DNA of 20,328 nucleotides. Origin: Ophiothrix spiculata (lineage: Eukaryota; Echinodermata; Ophiuroidea; Amphilepidida; Ophiotrichidae). The translations under genes were made by a program, and so were the position numbers. The DNA is taken from the NCBI GenBank assembly GCA_000969725.1, contig JXSR01S035792.1, one strand, 5' to 3'. The notes below the pieces were generated by a model. The model worked only from the letters and a program-made list of their open reading frames with translations. It was not told the DNA's origin and did not search any database. This document shows positions 9,598 through 17,461 of the stretch, piece after piece (position 1 is the stretch's first letter; each line of letters starts with the position of its first letter).

Positions 9598-9822
9598 CAC
9601 CCGCCCATGGCAGCGCCTGCTCATTGGTTTAACATAGTGATAACTGGATCCGGGTGCGAGAGGTCCCAGGTTCGAATCCAGGTGAGTATCCACTATTTTT
9701 GACATGCAGATTTCCAAGGAGATAAGTGGTAGGGTTAATACTAGAGGACACTAACACTGTCCTCGGCGTCTAAATCCAGACTTATGGACATTGCCGAGTA
9801 TTCCAGTAGAAGTAGAAGTATA
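9598..9822 (+). mobile_element. tRNA-related SINE with (GTAGAA)n tail
   Basis: A clear B box, GGTTCGAATCCAGG (9670-9683), follows GGGTGCGAGAGGTCCCA, the arrangement seen in Ser/Leu-type tRNA heads of SINEs. A degraded A box (TGGTTTAACATAGTGATAACTGG) lies about 35 bases upstream. The body runs about 130 bases and ends in AGTAGAAGTAGAAGTA (9805-9820), a short tandem tail like those at LINE-mobilised SINE 3' ends. The exact 5' end is uncertain (9590-9625). It abuts the next element, so no target-site duplication could be defined. Confidence 0.75.
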
Positions 9823-9824
9823 AT

Positions 9825-9990
9825 TAAGGATGTGAGAGTTAGCTGATAAAAAAAACCCTGAAAATGCTGAAAGTATAGTGACAAAATGCCCAAAATAGGC
9901 TTAAAATAAAAGAAAAGGCTGTAATTATGACCATTGAAAGCATGAAAACATTGAAATCAGTTTTAAAAATGCTGGACTCTCACACCCCTG
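9825..9990. mobile_element. hAT-like MITE (CAGGGGTGTGAGAG ends)
   Basis: The right end on the minus strand reads CAGGGGTGTGAGAGTCCAGC and the left end reads TAAGGATGTGAGAGTTAGC: 11 of 14 outer positions agree. CAGGGGTG is a common hAT terminal motif. The flanks AGTATAAT and TATAATGT share TATAAT, consistent with an eroded 8-bp duplication. The interior of about 130 bases is A-rich and non-coding. It lies directly between a SINE tail and a pogo-like MITE. Confidence 0.65.
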
Positions 9991-9999
9991 TATAATGTA

Positions 10000-10186
10000 C
10001 AGTAGAAACTCATTATAACGAAGTTGCTGGGGACAGACAAATTACTTCTTTATATCCAAAATTTCGTTATATCAGGGTTTTTAAAACAATAAAAAACAAA
10101 AGAAATTAGTAAACTGGTACAGGAAAATTACTACTTTATAACAGGGCTTTTCTTACATTAGATTTCGTTATAATGAGTTCCTACTG
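10000..10186. mobile_element. pogo/Tigger-like MITE
   Basis: The terminal inverted repeats are 23 bp with one mismatch: CAGTAGAAACTCATTATAAC (from 10000) against the complement of GTTATAATGAGTTCCTACTG (ending 10186). The CAGTAGAA...CTC..TATAACGAA motif is typical of pogo-type elements, which insert at TA. TA precedes the left end (9998-9999), and TTA follows the right. The interior keeps related words such as TTCGTTATATCAGGG and TTTATAACAGGGCTTTTC. It is 187 bases long, has no coding capacity, and is presumably mobilised by a transposase from elsewhere. Confidence 0.85.
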
Positions 10187-10621
10187 TTATAAGATGGCCA
10201 ATTCACCAGAGCATCTTGTTATTCATATATTGATAGCAGTTCTGATATAGCGGTCAATTTATATTAGTAATTCATTATGATGAATGAAACTACATGGAAG
10301 ATGACCATCCTAATTGCTTGTCTACAACAAATGGGAAATTTTAAAAGCATCAATTAATGCCACAACAACATCATAACTAAAATCAGTACTATACATGTAC
10401 AACAATCAATAAGCTTGCCATTTTAGCCAGTAATTTTATGTGAAATTCAATCTAAAAATAAATTCACAATTTATTCATTGTTGCCTTATGTTGTCAAGGT
10501 TTTCAAGGAATATATTCTAGCTGAATGACAGGCATCATCAGCTTGTTGTCTTGTTACACAAGATATTGTGTTATATAGTAAAATCTGAAAAATATATTGT
10601 TTCCATGATCATAACCAGGAT
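10187..10621. other. AT-rich non-coding stretch
   Basis: No gene, RNA or repeat recognised between the pogo-like MITE and the next SINE. Confidence 0.4.
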
Positions 10622-10851
10622 TCATAAACAGAAGGTTGTGAGTTCGAGCCCCGCTAGTGCCAACGTGTTGTGAACCTGGGCAAATCACTTTATCACACTT
10701 GCCTCGTCGACCCGAGCGCATTGGGGAGCTGTTTAGGGGGGCGCAATGGTTCTGACAATTCCCTTGTTACGGCGTAATAATGATGGCCAGCGCTTTGTAT
10801 CCACTGGAAAAGGCGCAATATAAATGCCGGTATTATTATTATTATTATTAT
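10622..10851 (+). mobile_element. 5'-truncated SINE with (ATT)n tail
   Basis: The B box GTTGTGAGTTCGAGCCCC (10636-10653) is intact, but no A box lies upstream, so the copy is 5'-truncated or strongly diverged there. The body includes CCTGGGCAAATCACTTTATC and GACCCGAGCGCATTGGGGAGC. It ends in GGCGCAATATAAATGCCGG followed by (ATT)6-7 (10829-10851). That end resembles the 3' end of the minus-strand SINE at 2501-2842 (GCGCACTATAAATCCCCGG), so the two probably use related LINE machinery. No target-site duplication was identified. Confidence 0.8.
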
Positions 10852-11280
10852 CACAAGATTTTGTAGAAAGTTAAGTCTTGAAATAAATTTTGCTAATTAC
10901 TGGTTGCTTTAAACATTGGCATGCCCGGGCCTGCAAGATTGTAAAAACATGTAAAATTGAGCCTGTTTTTAATGATTTTTACCACTCAGGCCCCCTCATA
11001 ATCGATCAGCAAATCCTCTTTAGCCACCCCCCTGCAAATAAAAATCCTGGGCACGCAAGTGTTATAGTACTGGGTCTTTACAGGTAATTTAGTACGGTAC
11101 CCTGGTATCCTACTTTATAAGGCGAGTACTTAGGTACCCTGACATGTATATTGGTTCATTGGAATGTAAGGATGTAAACTAAACACTAGCTGGTGGTGTG
11201 GACATATTATGATCATCATAAAAATGTATGTTATCTTCCTATAACATCTGAATTTTTGAAAATTCACTTATCATCAATGG
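10852..11280. other. AT-rich non-coding stretch
   Basis: A 65-codon open frame (10890-11087) and short pyrimidine-rich words are present, with no recognisable domain or repeat boundary. Confidence 0.35.
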
Positions 11281-11284
11281 TTAA

Positions 11285-11816
11285 TTAAAGGGACTGGCCT
11301 AGATTCTTCCCACTAATTTTTTACCTGCATATTTTTTACTTGAATCGATAGAACATGTTTATAGTAATATAACCTATAAGTGGTTTTCCATGATTATGAG
11401 GAATATTGGAGAAAATTGCAATTCTATACTTACTTTAATTGTTGTCGTCGGCGACAAAAAGTGGTGTGAAAACAATGTTTCTAGTTTGAAAACTGATAAA
11501 AATCTTGTTTCTACACTTGTGATGGCTAAACAAATTATTTTTGATGAAATTGTTTCTCTTTTAATATATGTTTTAAATTATTTCCATGAGCTTTGTTTGA
11601 TCATTTATCTAGTAAATCCATCTGAGGTTCAAAAATTAGGATTTAGGAAACACACCACCATCAAAGAATGATATATTGCAAATTAATTCCCTCTCAATTT
11701 GAGCCATTTGTGTGTAAATTTTTGCACTTTTTTGGATTTTGCTATACTTTTAAGCTTTGTTTAGAGCATTTTCATAAATATTTAATTCTAGGTGGAATCT
11801 AGGCTAGTCCCTTTAA
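11285..11816. mobile_element. TTAA-type MITE with AGGGACTGGCC ends
   Basis: The ends are inverted repeats of 26 bp with one mismatch: TTAATTAAAGGGACTGGCCT (from 11281) against the complement of AGGCTAGTCCCTTTAATTAA (ending 11820). The likely target is TTAA (11285-11288 and 11813-11816), leaving 524 bases between. The outer bases are themselves TTAATTAA, so the exact boundary is ambiguous. A 93-codon open frame (11390-11671, plus) lies inside. It is AT-rich, shows no transposase or other recognisable domain, and is probably incidental. Confidence 0.78.
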
Positions 11817-11820
11817 TTAA

Positions 11821-12146
11821 TTAATGACCATCTTCCAAAGTGATTTACAGCATCATCGTTTTATACTTTTATTCAGGTAATCCATTATCAGATTATGTAC
11901 CCAGGTAAACTAAGCTCTGGCAAGTACACAGGTTTCAGTTCCAGACCTCCTTGTGTAAGTCATTTTTATCTCATCATACACAATATATGGTCAGAGTAAT
12001 CTCAGAACAACTAATGCTTGCTTCATGACTATCTTTGTGGTCATCAATATAAAAAAAAGTGTTCCACCCGTGTCTGGGATAAACAAAATTAACCCTAACC
12101 ATACTGGACCATACAATGACAATACAATCAAATTTCTAAGAATACA
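11821..12146. other. AT-rich non-coding stretch
   Basis: Nothing recognised apart from the start of a 114-codon open frame (12025-12369) that runs into the next element and has no known domain. Confidence 0.35.
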
Positions 12147-12497
12147 GTATTGTATAAGAGAAGAGATCAACGTCGGCCCAACAGCCTTTTCGGGATTTCC
12201 AATCTCTTATACAGAAACTCAAATATCGCTAATTTGTTCCATTGAAATACATTGCGTTTTTGTCAAAATTGGCCAACTTCAGAAGCTCACTGTGGTTGTA
12301 ATCGGAGTACAATTAAGGTTTGTGACATATACCCATAAGGAGATAAATGTTCCTAACATTATTTTATGACAGGTTTCCTAATTGTACTCCTAATAAACAC
12401 ACACGGATCATCCGAAGATGCCTGTTTTTCGCTATCGGGGTATTGCTACCGCGCGAAGTGTTATAATACCGTAAATTAGCATTTTATCAGTAGCTCT

Positions 12498-12615
12498 GAA
12501 AAAAAGAAGAAGAAAGAATGAAAAAAAAAGGAAGAATTACATCATAGAGAGTGAAAAGTCAAAGAAAATGATTGGATATAACTGAAATAAAAAGAAAAGA
12601 AATGAAGAAAAAAAA
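12498..12615. repeat. Purine-rich low-complexity tract
   Basis: Almost all bases on the plus strand are A or G, with runs such as GAAAAAAAGAAGAAGAAAG and AATAAAAAGAAAAGAAATGAAG. On the minus strand it lies directly downstream of the tRNA-like segment, where a SINE body would be expected, but it shows no SINE motif. Confidence 0.65.
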
Positions 12616-12627
12616 TGTAAGATAATA

Positions 12628-12697
12628 GGCCGAAGCAAGAATCGAACCCGAGACGCGTGCACGTGAAGCGAGAATTCTACCACTAGACCAGCCCGTC
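12628..12697 (-). pseudogene. tRNA-like sequence (tRNA pseudogene or SINE head) inside the MULE-like element
   Basis: The minus strand reads TGGTCTAGTGGTAGAATTCTCGC (complement of 12668-12690; A box and D arm, very close to Gly/Glu-type tRNAs), then a short anticodon region, then GGGTTCGATTC (complement of 12638-12648; B box and T loop). The overall length of about 70 bases fits a tRNA. A seven-base loop TTCACGT would present CAC, but the anticodon stem has two mismatches and the acceptor ends (GACGGGC with TTCGGCC) pair badly. It is therefore probably not a functional tRNA gene. It could still act as an internal pol III promoter. Confidence 0.7.
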
Positions 12698-13007
12698 TGG
12701 CTGATAAATACGGGGAAGTCTAAAATACTTATAGACTTGTGTATTGCGCAAGGCGCAAAATTGGAAACCAAATTGGGGAAATCTGTTAATTTCTGTTATA
12801 TTTAGATACATTATATTATTTAACAAAATATATGGGCTATTTAGGAAGAGTTTGATGAAAAAAATTAAAGCACAATGGGTTTTCCAATCGGGCGCAGAGG
12901 CTCATGGGCCGACGTTGATCTCTTCTCTTGTATTGTATACCAAACTGCATGGTGTAGGATTACAAGTACAGTCATTGTAGGTTCAAATTCAAGTTCATGC
13001 ATGACTC

Positions 13008-13184
13008 CAACACCAGGCATGAGAAAGATTTTTCATGAAAATATCTGAATTTGGTAAAATTTAACCCAAAAAAAATCACTAAAAAGGTTAAATTAAAGCC
13101 CCAAATTATCTGAATTTGGATGATTTTGGATGACAAAATATCTGAAATCAGATAATTATCTGAAAATTCTCATGCCTGCAACAC
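13008..13184. mobile_element. 165-bp MITE with CAGGCATGAGAA TIRs and 6-bp flanking repeat
   Basis: The element proper is 13014-13178. It starts CAGGCATGAGAA and ends TTCTCATGCCTG, a perfect 12-bp inverted repeat. CAACAC flanks it directly on both sides (13008-13013 and 13179-13184). The interior has two copies of ATCTGAATTTGG and an inverted pair, AATTTAACC/GGTTAAATT. It is non-coding. The CAGG end resembles hAT termini, but hAT elements give 8-bp duplications; 6 bp would fit other superfamilies, so the assignment is open. Confidence 0.75.
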
Positions 13185-13264
13185 AAACCTTGTATGTTTT
13201 GCTGTATGGGATAGGACTGAATAGCTTGCCTGTTTGTTTTTTTTTGTGTGTGTGTGGTCTAGGA

Positions 13265-13313
13265 TTCTATCTGAAATCAGATAATTATCTGAAAATTCTC
13301 ATGCCTGTTCTAT
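13265..13313. mobile_element. 37-bp terminal fragment of the 13014 element with its own 6-bp flanking repeat
   Basis: Bases 13271-13307 are identical to the last 37 bases of the element at 13014-13178 (CTGAAATCAGATAATTATCT through CATGCCTG). The direct repeat TTCTAT lies on both sides (13265-13270 and 13308-13313). It has no left inverted repeat of its own. TAT before CTGAAATC is also present in the parent copy, so part of the left flank could belong to the repeat. Confidence 0.75.
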
Positions 13314-14100
13314 GCATTTTGGTGTACCAGGGGTTAATTTAAGAAAAAAATTAATAAGTTAGTGTTACTGCCTGGCCAGAGTCATGAATTCGACCAGCTG
13401 TACACATACACTGACTCTTGATCATCAGGAAGTTTACATCTGAGTTGTGAATGCATAGTCTTTGAACAGAACAAATACTCTTATTCGTTCATCTTGGCGC
13501 TGGCATCAAGTGGACACCAGCAAGACAAAACAGGCTCAATGTAATGGAAGAATGGCCATTGCCTCCCAGCAATATCCCCAAAATATAGACTGTCCAATTA
13601 CTTTGACAGTGAGATTGGCACCAACAATTAACAGGCTTCTTGTGGAGGAGGTGCATAGTGGAATATCTGGCCAAATCACTCCCAGGAGAGGTACTTAGTA
13701 CAAAAGGGATTACGGGGGATGTGCCTCCAACATAGGAAAGCAAAATCAGGCTAGTTGGTATGCCAATGGGTCCTTTTTCTTTGCAAAATGTGATATTTTG
13801 ATGGGTCGATTTTTTAAAATTGGCTAAAATTTGCCCTCGAAGTGCGCAAATCTCCGAATTTTTTTAAAATTTCGAACAAAAATCAGAAAATTTGCACTAA
13901 ATTAGCTCAAAAATTAAATTTTTGTATTTTGACACAAAATTTGGGCAATTCAAAGTACGGATAGGTCTCTTTTATTTAAAAATTAATATCTGTATGGGTG
14001 GTACTTAAAATTTCCCAGCGGCACACCCCTACCAAAACCAAAGTTGAGTATCCCCTCAACCCCCGGGAACTCACTTTGACAAAGAGAAGGGCATCTGACC
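13314..14100. other. Unassigned stretch with repeat-like character
   Basis: Region 13462-13743 is open on both strands (78 and 84 codons) and somewhat richer in GC than its surroundings, but shows no protein motif. From about 13755 to 14066 an AT-rich stretch with AAATTTG-type words ends in GCGGCACACCCCTACCAAAA and CCCCCGGGAAC. That looks like one end of an interspersed repeat, although no matching opposite end was found. Confidence 0.35.
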
Positions 14101-14106
14101 TATCAC

Positions 14107-14140
14107 CTGAACAACTTTTTGTTTTGGTTCAAGGGAAATT
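14107..14140 (+). repeat. Left copy of a direct repeat flanking the TTAA element
   Basis: CTGAACAACTTTTTGTTTTG followed by GTTCAAGGGAAAT is repeated in the same orientation at 14521-14554 (CTGAACATCCTTTGTTTTGA and onward), matching at roughly 27 of 34 positions. It is too long and too far outside the TIRs to be a target-site duplication. Confidence 0.6.
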
Positions 14141-14144
14141 CCAA

Positions 14145-14481
14145 TTAAAGGTGCAATTCATGATTTTCATGTGGCCTCTTTCCTAGCTTAATAAAAAGAA
14201 GAGTACAACATAAATATATACTGAAAATTTCACTTGATTCCGACCGTTCGTTTCCAAGTTACAAACTTTTCAGCATTTTGAAAATCTCCATAGACTACTG
14301 TGTTGTAATTACTGTCGGGGCCCCGACAATAATTAGAAAATGACACATTTTCTCACCTTTCTCAAAAATGCAAGCACATATGAAAGAATGGTTTGGGGAT
14401 CGTAACATATACCACTTGAGGATTCAAATTTGATAGAGGTGACCTTGAGGTTGAAAAGTGGATCATGAATTGCCCCTTTAA
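14145..14481. mobile_element. TTAA-type MITE with central GC palindrome
   Basis: The element proper is 14149-14477, between TTAA at 14145-14148 and 14478-14481. The left end AGGTGCAATTCATGAT and the right end, on the minus strand, AGGGGCAATTCATGAT, agree at 15 of 16 positions. Near its centre sits the perfect 16-bp palindrome TGTCGGGGCCCCGACA (14313-14328). The terminal AGGG and the TTAA target resemble the element at 11285-11816. It has no coding capacity: a 76-codon minus frame crosses the right boundary. Confidence 0.75.
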
Positions 14482-14520
14482 TGTTGGCAACTGTATCATC
14501 TGTCTCATTATTGTGGTCAT

Positions 14521-14554
14521 CTGAACATCCTTTGTTTTGATTCAAAGGAAATGG
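14521..14554 (+). repeat. Right copy of the direct repeat flanking the TTAA element
   Basis: Same-orientation partner of 14107-14140; both contain TTTGTTTTG-TTCAA-GGAAAT. The pair brackets the TTAA element about 40 bases outside each of its ends, suggesting that it sits inside an older repeat or a small duplication. Confidence 0.6.
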
Positions 14555-15400
14555 CACAACCATGAATCTTGATTTGACCTGTCAAACTTTTCTTATCTCC
14601 AATTATTTTACATTGAATAACATTGATGAAAGTACATGTAAAAAAGACATAACATGTTTTAAAATTTCGACGATCATTTCAAGCCGTACCACGGACTACC
14701 AACTCTCACTAGCCTGTCCAGGGGTGGCATTGGGGGCTAAAGATCCTACACTTTGTTAAAAATCATATAAATTCAGCTGTTTTTGATGGTTTTAGTAAAG
14801 GGGGCCTACCTTGAAAGACGCTCTGAGCAAACGCAGCAAAGATTACAGGACACACTGGTGAGCTTTCTTTTAAAAAAAATATTACATTGACAACCAACCC
14901 TGTCATTGGAAAAGGAAATTCTAATTAGATCAAAAAAACAAATGAAAAAGAAATATTTGCACTGATGTTTTCTATTTTTCTTCTAGTTTCAATTTCATTT
15001 CTGTTACTATTTGTAGGTAGGTTTGTTTTTTCAAAAGGGAGGAGGGGAACAGACGGTGTTGATCATGTTCACTTTAAAGGAACTGGGCATTTTCTCGGTG
15101 GTACAACAGGGCTATGAATAATTACATGTATAAAGATAACGAGATATGGCGAAATGACATCACATAGCAAAATTAATGGACAACTTTTTTATGTACCTAC
15201 AATGGAGTTTGAAACTGAACTCCCAACAGTTTTTTGTTTTAACCCTTAAAACACTGGCGGCCACTTTAGGTACCAAAAACCATTGAGTAATGGGGTGTCA
15301 GGGTTCAAAGGGTTGCAAAATAAAGAGATATTTATAATAAGAAATAAATGTTCTCTTTTTAAATATTGCCTTTATGTGTTACTTGAATGCAATATAAGAA
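14555..15400. other. AT-rich non-coding stretch
   Basis: Short open frames only (14562-14759, plus). TTTAAAGGAACTGGGCATTTTC at 15073 resembles the ends of the TTAA-type elements, but no inverted partner was found nearby. Confidence 0.35.
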
Positions 15401-15500
15401 GGCGGTAAATCGCAGCCGCCACTGCCTGTGGGACGTTCTGTCCTACTTGCGCCCTCCCACAGGCTGTTGTGACTGATGAACTTTCATCATGTCCCACACC
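15401..15500. repeat. Cluster of three short hairpins in a GC-rich island
   Basis: Three inverted repeats follow one another: GGCGG/CCGCC (15401-15405, 15416-15420), GCCTGTGGGA/TCCCACAGGC (15424-15433, 15455-15464, a perfect 10-bp stem with a 21-base loop) and GATGAA/TTCATC (15475-15480, 15483-15488). GTCCCACACCTGCAG just downstream could alternatively pair with CTGCCTGTGGGAC. The patch is clearly richer in GC than its surroundings. A 75-codon minus frame crosses it (15372-15599) without a recognisable domain. It may be a folded RNA segment or a repeat remnant. Confidence 0.55.
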
Positions 15501-15692
15501 TGCAGATGATTCAAATCCAATTAGTAACGTTTCACATTTATTAATTTCCAGGTAAAGCTTAATGAATTTTATGCACAACATTGATATCAGCAAATACATG
15601 CGACTGGTTATAAAATGTCACGACATAACACATGCACGTAGTATGTGCTGTCTACATTCATATGAGTCTACATAGTAATGTTAGCAGTGTGT

Positions 15693-15880
15693 ATATCGTG
15701 TTTAGTCATGTTCAAGACATATTTTACAAACTCCATTAAAAAATCCACTTCTCAAAATAACATATTAAATTAAAAAAAATAATGATAAAATATCGTGTTT
15801 AGTCATGTTCTAGAATATTTTTGACATATTTTACAAAATCCATTAAAATAAAAATTCCACTTCTCAAAATAACATATTTT
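15693..15880 (+). repeat. Tandem duplication of a 97-bp unit
   Basis: ATATCGTGTTTAGTCATGTTC begins both units (15693 and 15790, an offset of 97). Both continue with GACATATTTTACAAA, TCCATTAAAA and CCACTTCTCAAAATAACATA. The second unit has small insertions (TAGAATATTTTT and AATAAAAAT). Unit 1 runs to about 15770 and unit 2 to about 15880. AT-rich, non-coding. Confidence 0.85.
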
Positions 15881-17461
15881 AAAAATTCCTAGAATCATAA
15901 TACATTTTAGTGTTTTATATTTTTTCATTGTAAATTGCTATACAAGAATACTTTAAGGCTCGGTAATTGTTGAATTCTAATTAGTTACTAACTGGCTGCC
16001 GTGATAATTGCATTATCAAAATCTAGCCATAGTAGACTAGTACATATGGCCTTGCGTCACAAATAGGTCCCTCAAATATCATGGATCTGTTACATATTAC
16101 CCTAAAATATTGTAGAAAACATGCATTTTTGATAAAACTTCTTTACATATTACATATATATGAAAGGTCTATTTATACTCTAGTTATGTACAAAAAGTAA
16201 ACTTCTCATGATTTTAATTAATGAAGTTATACTTGAAAAAACAATTAGGGAACACGATGGATCGGGTGGAGGCGGCGCGCATAGGATTACATGCAAATGT
16301 GTACGAAAGTGATGATTTATAAACACATGTATTATTAAAAATAAAAGTGCTAGGATCATGATTTTTTGAATATACTTCAATGAGATATGTATAATACTAA
16401 AGCATGTATCGAATATTGACATGTCATCAAAATGTTGATGTTTCTTAATGGTTTATATGTGGGTAATTTCTCTATACATTACTGTGCAAAACATGCACTT
16501 ACACCTGAAAACTTTAAAACGACATATCTTTTGACCCAGTCGACGTAAATGGTAAAAGTTACACATTTTTCAAAAGGAAATTTGTCGAGGAATCCAATTA
16601 TGTGATTAATTTTTTGGTGGTGTATACATGAAAAATCTTTTGACCATCCTCAATATTTTGACCACAATGAAATTGGTCACCAAATGAATTATTTTATGGA
16701 AGGCTATCATTACAGCCTTCAAGTAATGTTTGTGTCATCTGGATACACCTTTCCCCAACAAAATCTCATTGTGCCAAGTTGGTTGACCAAAAGGCACTTT
16801 TATTTTATTTTGCACCCTGTATAGACTTATTCAGATAAAATTGAAATCCTCGAAAGGTAAGCTTTCCAGCAATATCTAACTTTGTAGGTTTTAAGTGTAT
16901 ATATTCAGAGTTACGATCCGTTTAATAACATTGACATGGTTTTACCAAAGTTTTTGTGTGAAACAAAAAATATGACCAGTTAATGACTTACGTCCATATA
17001 GGTCATAGTGCAAAAACACATATGATGTGAAATTCAAAACAATAACAATAACAATTAAGGTCAAAAACCTGTCTTTTAAATTCTAACATGATAAAGGATA
17101 ATATGACTTTACTCATAACAATTAGTGGAGAGGATAATTTCCTGAAACATGTTTTTGTGGTTATAATTACAGCACAGAGTTCAAGAAGAATTCACAGATA
17201 GATTTGTGACTGACAAGATGATAATATTGTATTGTTTCAATTCTAATGGCAAATTGCCATCTCTGCTCTGTACTATATGCTTCCTGGAAGGGCTTTAAAG
17301 AAAAGTTTTGTGTAAGGACATGAACTCCCGAGTGTTGATTTAGACCTACACAATAACTGTGTCAATTGTTTGGTGATTTTTCAAAATGACCATTTGAATT
17401 CTACCGTATTGGTCCTATTAATTACCCATGCCCTATTAAACGCTGGCCATTTTGCATGCAA
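15881..17461. other. Long AT-rich non-coding stretch
   Basis: An 80-codon minus frame (16180-16422) has no known domain. A short GC-rich patch (GGTGGAGGCGGCGCGC, near 16265-16280) stands out. TTTGCACCCTGTATAG near 16820 resembles a transposon terminus (CTATACAGGGTGCAAA on the minus strand), but no opposite end was found. Confidence 0.35.

Larger units (their letters stand above)
12147..12938. mobile_element. 774-bp non-autonomous MULE-like transposon with perfect 25-bp TIRs and 9-bp TSD
   Basis: The element proper is 12156-12929. Its first 25 bases (AAGAGAAGAGATCAACGTCG then GCCCA) are exactly complementary to its last 25 (12905-12929), and weaker complementarity continues inward for about 20 more. 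The direct repeat GTATTGTAT is exact at 12147-12155 and 12930-12938. A 9-bp duplication with long TIRs fits the Mutator/MULE superfamily (inference). Inside are an inverted pair, GGAGTACAATTAAGG (12304-12318) and CCTAATTGTACTCC (12377-12390), a purine-rich tract (12498-12615) and a tRNA-like segment on the minus strand. The open frames across it match no transposase. Perfect termini suggest fairly recent movement. Confidence 0.9.

Noticed and set aside
11390-11671. 93-codon open frame inside the TTAA element as a possible transposase fragment
   Set aside because: No catalytic motif or similarity to any transposase could be seen; the composition matches the surrounding AT-rich DNA.
12628-12697. 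Functional tRNA gene
   Set aside because: The A and B boxes are good, but the acceptor and anticodon stems pair poorly, and the sequence is embedded in a transposon. It is annotated as a pseudogene or SINE head instead.
13014-13313. CRISPR-like repeat array from the two 37-bp copies
   Set aside because: Only two copies, explained by a TIR element and its fragment; the context is eukaryotic.
16805-16825. GCACCCTGTATAG as a transposon end
   Set aside because: It resembles a known type of terminus, but no opposite end or target-site duplication was found within several kilobases.
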